A DNA stretch of 5,348 nt from Synergistaceae bacterium (GTDB taxonomy: Bacteria > Synergistota > Synergistia > Synergistales > Aminobacteriaceae): assembly GCA_017394925.1 (NCBI GenBank), contig JAFPWQ010000304.1, forward strand, positions 1 through 5,348. The letters run 5' to 3'. Every line of letters starts with the position of its first letter. Positions within the stretch are counted from its first letter, which is position 1. This document shows positions 1 through 5,348 of this stretch, one piece after another. Both the position numbers and the translations under genes were made by a program. Under the pieces are notes generated by a model, which saw only the letters and a program-made list of their open reading frames with translations, searched no databases and was not told the origin of the DNA.

Positions 1-83
1 CAATATCTGAAACCTACATGCTGAACTCTTCCGCTGACCAGTGCACGAACTCTCACGAAATCGCTTTTATCATCATAACTCAT
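1..83 (-). CDS. acyP: Acylphosphatase, N-terminal fragment (runs off left edge)
   Basis: Acylphosphatases hydrolyse the carboxyl-phosphate bond of acylphosphates; they are small cytosolic proteins of about 90 residues. The minus strand from the ATG at 83-81 gives 27 codons, including VRALVSGRVQHVGFRY, which matches the family signature (GxVQGVxFR). R26 at the end of that motif corresponds to the arginine that binds the substrate phosphate. The catalytic asparagine would lie beyond the window edge. A good Shine-Dalgarno (AGGAG, complement of 91-95) sits 7 bases before the ATG. The ATG overlaps the TGA of the upstream glycosylase gene as ATGA, which suggests translational coupling in one transcript. 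One departure from the commonest motif is His in place of Gly (VQH for VQG). Only about the first 30% of the protein is present, so completeness cannot be judged. Confidence 0.85.
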   Translation of the reverse strand, partial: MSYDDKSDFVRVRALVSGRVQHVGFRY

Positions 84-814
84 TGCCAAACTCCTGACTG
101 TATTAATTGCTGAGTAGCTTTTTCAGCCCAGTTTTTATTTGCCGCCGGTGATGCAGGACTAGGATGTAAAATCTTCGAGATATTAACATTCATTCCGATT
201 AGAGCCTTTTTTGCCTGTTTGAATGCGAAATTTCCAATCCCGACGACATATTGAGGTCTGAGAACTTCAAGCGTCTTAATGAGGCACAAATCGCACAGTT
301 CAAAAAGTCTCATGCTTTCGTCCTGTCTTATTCTGTCGGGCGTATAATTTCTGAAATTCCCGTTTTCAGTCCTTGCGATGAATAACAGCGGGCAATAGTT
401 CAGTACAAAATGTTCCTGAAAGAAACTCTCAGCAGTTCCGAAACGCTCGCGGAATAAACCCCATAATCTTTTTCCGCTGACTTCTGATTTTGGACATTCG
501 AGACCTCTTACGGGATATTTGAAGTGCTGCTTATCTGGGCTGATTACGTTTATTGAACCGATATGTAAAAAATTTCTGACAGCGTTAATTTCACCGAACG
601 GGACTCCAGTCTGAGCCATTCCCCATGGTCCCGGATTCATTCCAAGAAAGACAACGCGCTTCTGTCCGTGAGAATACAAATCGTTATACTGAGTGAAACC
701 GTGCCACGCATAATTTAACGGGTTATAGACGATTTCAACCGGCCATGAAAATTTTAATGCGCCAGTTTCAACTGATAATTTATGATAAAAATCTGATATG
801 TTCAAGTTTTTCAT
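80..814 (-). CDS. SMUG1-type (family 3) uracil-DNA glycosylase
   Basis: A cytosolic base-excision-repair enzyme that removes uracil, and in characterised relatives some oxidised pyrimidines, from DNA. The 244-residue product is close to the family's usual length and has all key motifs. Motif 1 is GMNPGPWGMAQTG at residues 58-70, with N60 matching the catalytic asparagine of human SMUG1. EVSGKRLWG is at 111-119. LNYCPLLF at 138-145 has N139 in the uracil-contacting position. Motif 2 is HPSPASPAANKNW at 217-229, with H217 as the conserved histidine next to the intercalating loop. No catalytic residue is missing. The ATG at 814-812 is the only plausible start, and no Shine-Dalgarno precedes it, so the mRNA may have a very short leader or be translated poorly. 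The stop overlaps the acylphosphatase ATG by four bases. The porin terminator lies just upstream, so expression probably depends on a local promoter or on read-through. Family assignment is firm; substrate range cannot be read from sequence. Confidence 0.95.
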   Translation of the reverse strand: MKNLNISDFYHKLSVETGALKFSWPVEIVYNPLNYAWHGFTQYNDLYSHGQKRVVFLGMNPGPWGMAQTGVPFGEINAVRNFLHIGSINVISPDKQHFKYPVRGLECPKSEVSGKRLWGLFRERFGTAESFFQEHFVLNYCPLLFIARTENGNFRNYTPDRIRQDESMRLFELCDLCLIKTLEVLRPQYVVGIGNFAFKQAKKALIGMNVNISKILHPSPASPAANKNWAEKATQQLIQSGVWQ

Positions 815-828
815 GATGAGTGTATTTT

Positions 829-836
829 ACTATATA
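829..836 (-). promoter_or_regulatory. Possible -10 element for the glycosylase gene
   Basis: On the minus strand the sequence TATATAGT (complement of 829-836) offers TATAGT or TATATA as a -10 hexamer, ending about 14 bases before the glycosylase ATG. A start 6-7 bases downstream would give a leader of only about 7 bases, which fits the absence of a Shine-Dalgarno. No good -35 hexamer lies at the right spacing, because that stretch is occupied by the porin terminator stem. This is a weak call based on one hexamer and context. Confidence 0.3.
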
Positions 837-843
837 AATGCAT

Positions 844-882
844 AAAAAAACGAGGTCTCCCAAACTAGGAAAACCCCGTTTT
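844..882 (-). terminator. Rho-independent terminator of the SLH porin
   Basis: Read on the minus strand, the arms at 882-868 and 861-847 form an uninterrupted 15-bp stem, including three G-U wobbles, around a six-base loop (867-862). The 3' side runs into seven consecutive U (850-844). Read on the plus strand, the same wobble positions become A-C mismatches and there is no strong U tract. The structure is therefore directional and belongs to the minus-strand porin, which stops about 114 bases upstream. It separates the porin from the downstream glycosylase-acylphosphatase pair. Confidence 0.85.
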
Positions 883-995
883 GTTGCTTTTTGCTTCATT
901 TAGTTCATTGCTTTTATTTCCGCTCTTCCCCCGAAGAATTATCATCAAAACCTTATCGGAAAAATCAGCTCCGAACTTTTACTCTTACGTTCAGA

Positions 996-2633
996 TTAGA
1001 ATGATACTGCTGTTCTGAATCTTACTACGTTATCCTCCGTATCGTCTTTGTCGCCGTCTGCGTGCATGTAGTTCAGACCCATTGTTGTGTAGTCATTGAG
1101 CTTGTACTGAACACCTACGCCGACTTCGTAAGGATTACGATCTTCCAAATCACCATTGCTGTTGATATGGTCATCTGCAAGCTTGTAGCCATAGTAGAAC
1201 AGGTATGTTGCCCACTGATCTGTCCACTGCTGACCAAGTCCGACTCTCCAGTACTTGAGATCGCTTGTTGCTGTCTGCATAGAATTCAGATCGCTGTAGA
1301 ACATTGTAGTTCCGTTACGTGCTGTGAAGCCCTTATCATACTGGCCGTACTCAAGCCATAAGCTGGTGAACTTCAATGCTTCCTGCTTTACGTCGATGAT
1401 TACTGACCAGTGATTTGCGTTGTCTGTATCTGTAAGGTCGTAAGTCGTACCTGCACCATAGCCGTAATTTTCCCAGCGGTTACCAGTAAGAAGCGTATCA
1501 ACATACTCAGTATCAACCTTCTGATGATAGAATGTACCCTTAAGTGCGATATTCTCGTTGAAGTTGAAGCGCAGACCAGCAAAAATTGTCCACATATTAT
1601 TGAATGAGAAACCGCTCCAGTTACCCGTAGAAGTATCCTGATATGTATACTCTGCGTTATCACCGATGAATGCCTGACCGCCGATGTCTAATCCGATATT
1701 CTCTGTGAACTGGAATGTACCTCTTGCCATGATCATCCAGTTGTCAAGAAGATCTGCAGTCTGGTTATTCTTCGTTTTCCATCTGCCTGCTCCGCTGTAG
1801 TTTGCCCAGTCCTGATCAGGATGTGCAAATGCTAACTGGAACTGACCCATTCCGAAGTTCTTCGTTAAGCCGAAGCCTGTCCATGTCCAGTCTGTGAGTG
1901 TCTGGTCTCCAGTCCAGCCGCCGGTCTCAGGAAGTGAAATCTTGTATGCGCCTTCCCATGCCCAGTTGTTACGTCCAACGAGTAATCTGGTATCGAAGAA
2001 GAACGGCATCTCAACATAGAATCTGTCGAAGTATGCACTCTGAGAACTGCTGTTTCCATTACCGCCGTGATCTGAACCTTCGTTACGAAGTCTTGCACGG
2101 AAGAAGTACTCATCATTTTCGCCCCATGTGCGCTCGAAGAACAGTCTTGCTTCATCGAACTTGATTGAGCCGTCTCCGTCAGCACCTAATGCCTCTTCTG
2201 CTTTGTATCTGCTCTCGTTCATGACATCAAGCACTAATGTTCCGTGAATGTGCCAGCCGCCGAGTCTGTTCTCAAGAACTCTTACTCTCTCGTCAAGCTC
2301 ATCAACTCTTACGCCGAGTGCTTCAAGTTCATCTTTGAACTCTACTACTAATCTCTTCAGCATCTCTACATCCTGCTTGCTTGCCTTTGTCATGTCTACT
2401 ACTGCGAGTGCTCTTGCTAATGCGCTTGCCATTTCGTAACGTGTTGTAGGCTGCTTGCCTTTGTAGAGACCATCGGGATAACCTGAAAGAATTCCATGTG
2501 CTGCTAACTGTCCGATTGCATCATATGCCCAGTGGTTCATCGGTACGTCCATGAACGGGTTGGTTGCCGAAAGAGCCGGGGCTGCCAGAACTGCGACTGA
2601 AACGATCGCGAGTAATACTGCTAATTTCTTCAT
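996..2633 (-). CDS. SLH-domain outer-membrane porin (OmpM-like)
   Basis: A 545-residue outer-membrane channel that also tethers the outer membrane to the cell wall. Residues 1-23 are a Sec signal peptide with a likely cut at ALSA/TNPF. Residues about 25-80 are one SLH domain: FMDVPMNHWAYDAI, then GILSGYPDG at 47-55, then TRYEMA at 64-69. SLH domains of such proteins bind cell-wall polysaccharide. Residues about 86-124 are a charged heptad-like segment (DVEMLKRLVVEF, VDELDERVRVLENRL) expected to form a coiled coil, probably trimeric. From about 126 the protein is rich in alternating aromatic/polar strands and Gly/Asn/Asp turns, and it ends RFRTAVSF; a terminal phenylalanine is the usual signal for barrel assembly. 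The start is supported by the signal peptide and by AAGGGGG nine bases upstream. The N-terminal third strongly resembles synergistete major porins. The gene has its own terminator at 844-882 and a long structured leader, consistent with an abundant, regulated monocistronic message. Pore selectivity cannot be inferred. Confidence 0.93.
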   Translation of the reverse strand: MKKLAVLLAIVSVAVLAAPALSATNPFMDVPMNHWAYDAIGQLAAHGILSGYPDGLYKGKQPTTRYEMASALARALAVVDMTKASKQDVEMLKRLVVEFKDELEALGVRVDELDERVRVLENRLGGWHIHGTLVLDVMNESRYKAEEALGADGDGSIKFDEARLFFERTWGENDEYFFRARLRNEGSDHGGNGNSSSQSAYFDRFYVEMPFFFDTRLLVGRNNWAWEGAYKISLPETGGWTGDQTLTDWTWTGFGLTKNFGMGQFQLAFAHPDQDWANYSGAGRWKTKNNQTADLLDNWMIMARGTFQFTENIGLDIGGQAFIGDNAEYTYQDTSTGNWSGFSFNNMWTIFAGLRFNFNENIALKGTFYHQKVDTEYVDTLLTGNRWENYGYGAGTTYDLTDTDNANHWSVIIDVKQEALKFTSLWLEYGQYDKGFTARNGTTMFYSDLNSMQTATSDLKYWRVGLGQQWTDQWATYLFYYGYKLADDHINSNGDLEDRNPYEVGVGVQYKLNDYTTMGLNYMHADGDKDDTEDNVVRFRTAVSF

Positions 2634-2640
2634 TATAAGA

Positions 2641-2720
2641 AACCCCCTTATTAAATTGTCAACAAACTATCGCCTTTTACGCACTCAGTCTTTTATGCTA
2701 AGCCCTGAGCTGTGGGGGTT
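2641..2720 (-). repeat. Inverted repeat pairing the porin Shine-Dalgarno with an upstream anti-Shine-Dalgarno
   Basis: AACCCCC at plus 2641-2647 is the exact reverse complement of GGGGGTT at 2714-2720. In the minus-strand mRNA the upstream element AACCCCC would pair with GGGGGUU, which contains the ribosome-binding site. The pairing is seven Watson-Crick pairs, five of them G-C, extendable by a G-U. The enclosed stretch contains a further small stem, CUCAG/CUGAG (plus 2684-2688 with 2705-2709). The complementarity is seen directly; a regulatory role is inferred. Confidence 0.55.
2643..2649 (-). promoter_or_regulatory. Ribosome-binding site of the SLH porin (potentially occluded)
   Basis: AAGGGGG (complement of 2643-2649) lies nine bases before the porin ATG and is the only Shine-Dalgarno-like sequence there, which fixes the start. 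It is unusual in being a run of five G. With the following UU it is exactly complementary to AACCCCC about 70 bases further upstream in the same leader (complement of 2714-2720), so it could be hidden in a hairpin. Confidence 0.75.
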
Positions 2721-2917
2721 CGGAAAGTTACCTTGTTTCCTTTCTGCACCTGTTACAGTTCATAGAGGCTTCCTATGTCCGACCTCCTGCGTTCCTTCGC
2801 ATTAACTCTTCTTAATGGCCTAACGGGGTTCACTGCACCTCATTTTCCTGCCGTCAGATTTTCGCGTTATTGCGTCGGTTTGACGATTTCCTTCTACGTA
2901 TTTCCCGTAGAACGGTG

Positions 2918-2926
2918 AGTATAATA
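2918..2926 (-). promoter_or_regulatory. Possible -10 region for the porin leader transcript
   Basis: The minus strand reads TATTATACT (complement of 2918-2926), giving TATACT or TATTAT as a -10 hexamer. No convincing -35 lies 16-18 bases upstream. A start from TATACT would fall near 2911 and place the TTCTACG hairpin at or next to the 5' end of the transcript, leaving a leader of roughly 275 bases. The call rests on the hexamer and on its position just before the structured region. Confidence 0.4.
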
Positions 2927-2949
2927 CACCATGATTTTAAAAACTCCTA

Positions 2950-3074
2950 TACGTAATTCTACGGATTAAATTTATCAGCATGTTAAACATAGAGTATGCG
3001 GTCTTTGTTATGACAAGGGATAATGCTAAATTTTCTGTGTTTATGTATAATACCTGAATTAATTTTTACGTAAT
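2950..3074. repeat. TACGTAAT direct repeats in the divergent intergenic region
   Basis: TACGTAAT occurs at 2950-2957 and 3067-3074, and its palindromic core TACGTA occurs a third time at 2895-2900. The second copy lies between the likely -10 element and the Shine-Dalgarno of the rightward gene. The first lies upstream of the probable porin promoter. Nearby, TTCTACG occurs at 2892-2898 and 2957-2963 and inverted at 2906-2912, and ATGTTAAACAT at 2980-2990 is an 11-base palindrome. These could be binding sites for a shared regulator. The rest of 2927-3040 is AT-rich with nothing else I can support. Confidence 0.35.
3046..3051 (+). promoter_or_regulatory. -10 element for the multi-domain binding protein
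   Basis: A consensus TATAAT lies 37 bases before the ATG at 3089, directly preceded by TG. No good -35 is visible at 16-18 bases upstream. Transcription would start near 3058, giving a leader of about 30 bases that contains one TACGTAAT copy and the Shine-Dalgarno AAAGGTGG (3076-3083). Confidence 0.5.
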
Positions 3075-3088
3075 GAAAGGTGGTCTAA

Positions 3089-5348
3089 ATGTCCTTCCGT
3101 AAAATTTTATCGTGTATGCTGCTATTCATAACAGTAAATCTCTTTCTTCCGAATTTATGCCTCAGTTCATCTTCAGAAATCACATCAATATCTCAGCTCA
3201 ATAATCCGGCTTACAGAGTAGGGGCTGACATACTTGGGCCTGTTCTCGAAAGAGCAAGAAAAAATCTGCCCAACGCGGAAATTCTCAACTTCAATGACTT
3301 CATCAGTCAGTCTCTTGCACTTCAGAACGGTAAGATTGACGCTCTGGTATGCAATGAATCAGAATTAATTTCGGCCATGAAGAACGGACTCGAAAACGTA
3401 AGAATTCTGCCCGGTTATGTGGGTGAACCTGTACCGACAGCCGCAGGGATTTCGGAACGCTCAAAAATTCCAGGCCTCACGGAGAAATTCAACGCATTCA
3501 TTGCAGAGCTTAAAGCCGACGGAACATTGCAGGAGATGTATAAACGCTGGGTAGATGATAACAATACGAATATGCCGGTGATTGATGTCCCTGAAAAATC
3601 AGATATTCATCTCACTATAGGTACTACTGGGCTTGTTATGCCGTTCAGCTTTTATATCAATAGTGATGTAACGGGATTTGATGTTGAACTTGGACGGAGA
3701 TTTGCGGCTCATATCGGAGCTACGGTTGAGTTCAAGATTTACGGATTCGGAAGCATATTGATGGCACTCAAAAGCGGGGCGATTGATATTGCACTCTCGA
3801 ATCTGTATGTAACTCCTGAAACTGAAGAGAGTGTTAAATTCTCGGATGTAATCTTCAATGTGAACTGCGTCGCCGTCGTCCGTGATGAAGGGAAAATATC
3901 CGCCGGGAATTTTTCAGAATTTAACGGGAAACGTATCGGAGTGTTCACAGGGTCAGTTCAGTATGACATGGTGAGGAAATCTATACCTGATGCAGAAATT
4001 TTATATTTTGACTCTATAGCAAATACAATTAACTCGCTTACATCAGGTAAAATTGACGCTGCCGCCATTGATGAGACTATAGCACTTGACATTGAGAGGG
4101 AGAACCCAGTTTTAACGCACACGAATCAAATTCTGGGCTACAATAAGACCGCTTTTCTTTTCCCAATGTCCATAAGAAATAATTCATTGCTTGATGAGAT
4201 AAACGAATATATCCGGCGCATGAAGTCTGACGGAACGCTTGAACAGATTTATGCTTTATGGTCAGGTGAGGACGAAAGCAAAAAAGTTATCCAGGATTAC
4301 AGCAATTTCCCGGATACAAAAGGCGTTATCCATATCGCAGTCGATAATGAAACTCCCGTATTCTCATACATGAAAGACGGAAAACACGTAGGCTATGACG
4401 TTGATATTATTCTGCGTTTCTGCAAAGAGAAAGGCTACAGACCTGAGTTTAATATAATAAATTTCACGGGAGTAATTCCGGCTGTCAATTCCGGAAAGTG
4501 TGATATGGGCATAGGCGGAATAACAATAACTCCAGAACGTTCTGAGTCCGTTAGATTCTCTGAGCCGACCTGCAATGTGAGATCAATAATGCTCATTCTG
4601 AAAAAAGAACCCATGAAAAAAACTGAATCACGCAGACCAAAATATTCAAGTCTGACTGAGTTTGACGGTAAGCCCATAGGAATGCAGCCGGGTATAGCTG
4701 ACTGGGAAGACTGGGTTGCAAAAAATCTTCCTCACTCGAAAGTTCATTACTTTAATTCATATCCTGATTTCGTTTCAGCCCTGAAGACACATAAAATTGA
4801 AGGCTTCCTCGTAGATTCACCTGTTCTTGCACTCATGGCCGCAGAAGATAACATGCTTACTGCTGTTGATGAGCCTGTTGGTGAACCTTTCGGATATTCT
4901 TTCGTTTACCCCCTGAATGAACACGGCAAAAAGTTATGCGATGAAATGAGCGAATACATACGCAGGATAAAATCAAACGGAGAACTTGACGCAATACTCT
5001 CAAAATGGCAGGGTGCAGACGAATCCGCAAAAATTCCGCCTGACTACAGCAATCTTCCAGCCAAAAAAGGCACACTGACATACGCGGCAGAAGGCAATTA
5101 CCCTCCGTTTATTTACTATAAGGGCACGAAATTAGCCGGAATTGATATAGACATTGTTGGGAGATTCTGTGAGGCTTACGGTTACGGGCTTGATGTTCAG
5201 ATAATGGCGTTTGATGCTATGATTCCTGCGGCTCATTCGGGAAAAATAGATTTCGCCAGCGATTTCACACCGTCAGATGAACATGAAGAGGCCGTGTATT
5301 TCTCTGAGTCTTATTGTGATATGCGCTCAGTCATGGCCTGCCTGAAAG
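3089..5348 (+). CDS. Exported protein with tandem SBP_bac_3 (amino-acid-type) binding domains, C-terminus beyond window
   Basis: One open frame of 753 codons without a stop reaches the right edge. The ATG follows AAAGGTGG by five bases and opens a signal peptide (RK at 4-5, hydrophobic to about 25, cut near LCLS/SS), with no convincing lipobox. Residues about 31-155 resemble only lobe II of an SBP_bac_3 domain, ending LKADGTLQEMYKRW. Module 1 spans 173-391 (TGFDVEL; GKRIGVFTG; D328). Module 2 spans 412-640 (VGYDVDI; ITITPER with R484; D576). Module 3 starts at 661 (PPFIYY; AGIDIDI) and is cut. Linkers DYSNFPDTKG (403-412) and DYSNLPAKKG (652-661) are exactly 249 residues apart. Such domains bind small solutes, mostly amino acids, in the periplasm for ABC importers or serve as sensory inputs. 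The missing C-terminus could be a permease (GlnP-like), a signalling output such as a kinase or cyclase, or more binding modules. The fold is secure; ligand and output are unknown. Confidence 0.88.
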   Translation, partial: MSFRKILSCMLLFITVNLFLPNLCLSSSSEITSISQLNNPAYRVGADILGPVLERARKNLPNAEILNFNDFISQSLALQNGKIDALVCNESELISAMKNGLENVRILPGYVGEPVPTAAGISERSKIPGLTEKFNAFIAELKADGTLQEMYKRWVDDNNTNMPVIDVPEKSDIHLTIGTTGLVMPFSFYINSDVTGFDVELGRRFAAHIGATVEFKIYGFGSILMALKSGAIDIALSNLYVTPETEESVKFSDVIFNVNCVAVVRDEGKISAGNFSEFNGKRIGVFTGSVQYDMVRKSIPDAEILYFDSIANTINSLTSGKIDAAAIDETIALDIERENPVLTHTNQILGYNKTAFLFPMSIRNNSLLDEINEYIRRMKSDGTLEQIYALWSGEDESKKVIQDYSNFPDTKGVIHIAVDNETPVFSYMKDGKHVGYDVDIILRFCKEKGYRPEFNIINFTGVIPAVNSGKCDMGIGGITITPERSESVRFSEPTCNVRSIMLILKKEPMKKTESRRPKYSSLTEFDGKPIGMQPGIADWEDWVAKNLPHSKVHYFNSYPDFVSALKTHKIEGFLVDSPVLALMAAEDNMLTAVDEPVGEPFGYSFVYPLNEHGKKLCDEMSEYIRRIKSNGELDAILSKWQGADESAKIPPDYSNLPAKKGTLTYAAEGNYPPFIYYKGTKLAGIDIDIVGRFCEAYGYGLDVQIMAFDAMIPAAHSGKIDFASDFTPSDEHEEAVYFSESYCDMRSVMACLK

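Larger units (their letters stand above)
2634..2912 (-). promoter_or_regulatory. Long structured 5' leader of the porin mRNA
   Basis: This stretch upstream of the porin has no supportable gene but many short hairpins that read best on the minus strand. In 5' to 3' mRNA order they are: TTCTACG/CGTAGAA (2912-2892, loop of 7); CATTAA/TTAATG (2817-2800, loop of 6); TGCG/CGCA (2801-2788), sharing two bases with the previous stem; CATAGG/TCTATG with one G-U (2777-2761); GGAAA/TTTCC (2740-2722); and GCTCAG/CTGAGT with one G-U (2710-2683). The G-U pairs would be A-C mismatches on the plus strand. The octamer AGGTGCAG occurs twice (complement of 2833-2840 and 2744-2751), each followed by GAACCCC, so the leader may contain two related subdomains. 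It matches no riboswitch class whose consensus I can recall: cobalamin, TPP, FMN, lysine, c-di-GMP, SAM, glycine and T-box were considered. It could be an unnamed cis-regulatory RNA or a small RNA upstream of the porin. Confidence 0.5.

Noticed and set aside
1062..2439. Several other frames of 63-106 codons on both strands inside the porin gene (for example 1062-1361, 1865-2185, 2248-2439).
   Set aside because: They overlap a well-supported 545-codon gene in other frames, their products are low-complexity or Ser/Cys-rich with no domain, and none has a supported start.
2632..2662. On the minus strand TTGACA (2662-2657) and TATAAT (2637-2632) with a 19-base gap look like a consensus promoter.
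   Set aside because: The TATAAT overlaps the porin ATG, so transcription would begin inside the coding region and lose the start and signal peptide. The gap is also longer than the usual 16-18. It is most likely chance in an AT-rich stretch.
2551..2805. A plus-strand frame of 84 codons running from the porin signal-peptide region into the intergenic region.
   Set aside because: It lies antisense to the porin start and to the structured leader, has no ribosome-binding site, and encodes no recognisable domain. It is explained by the porin gene and leader RNA.
2641..2930. Known RNAs considered for the leader: SRP RNA, tmRNA, RNase P RNA, cobalamin, lysine or c-di-GMP riboswitch, T-box.
   Set aside because: The diagnostic core sequences, such as the GGAAGGAAGCAGC-like SRP loop, the T-box UGGNACCGCG and the tmRNA T-arm, are absent. 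Isolated short resemblances such as GAGGUGC or CUGUAAC do not extend.
3104..3160. Possible lipoprotein signal in the binding protein (ILSC at residues 6-9 or NLC at 22-24).
   Set aside because: C9 comes too early, before any hydrophobic core, and C24 is preceded by leucine, not the small residue a lipobox needs. An ordinary signal peptide fits better.
3739..5081. Minus-strand frames of 69-80 codons opposite the binding-protein gene (3739-3948, 4435-4677, 4857-5081).
   Set aside because: All are antisense to the continuous plus-strand frame with clear SBP_bac_3 motifs, and none encodes a recognisable protein.

Overview
The window most likely comes from a diderm bacterium of the Synergistota (synergistetes), probably an uncultured host-associated lineage. 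The best evidence is the large minus-strand gene. It encodes an outer-membrane protein with a signal peptide, one N-terminal SLH domain, a coiled coil and a beta-barrel ending in phenylalanine. Its SLH and coiled-coil region closely resembles the major SLH porins I know from synergistetes; Negativicutes OmpM-type proteins share the architecture. This placement rests on recall of the family, not on a search.

Layout. Bases 1-83 (minus) hold the first 27 codons of an acylphosphatase. Bases 80-814 (minus) encode a complete SMUG1-type uracil-DNA glycosylase whose stop overlaps the acylphosphatase start as ATGA, so the two are probably translationally coupled. A rho-independent terminator at 844-882 pairs fully only when read on the minus strand and ends the porin transcript. 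The SLH porin occupies 996-2633 (minus). Bases 2634-3088 are a 455-base divergent intergenic region. Its left half reads as a long structured 5' leader of the porin mRNA, in which an upstream AACCCCC can pair with the porin's GGGGGTT ribosome-binding region. Its right half is AT-rich and carries a promoter for the rightward gene. From 3089 to the right edge (plus) runs one uninterrupted frame with no stop. It encodes an exported protein built of tandem periplasmic amino-acid-type binding domains: a lone lobe II, two complete SBP_bac_3 modules and the start of a third.

Function. The porin and the multi-domain binding protein are divergent envelope genes, one concerned with outer-membrane permeability and anchoring, the other with capturing or sensing small solutes in the periplasm. 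They share an intergenic region with several short TACGTA and TTCTACG repeats, so coordinated control is possible but unproven. The glycosylase and acylphosphatase look like an unrelated housekeeping pair.

The most unusual items are the multi-module binding protein, in which only the second module keeps the arginine typical of amino-acid binding, and the structured porin leader that could hide its own ribosome-binding site.
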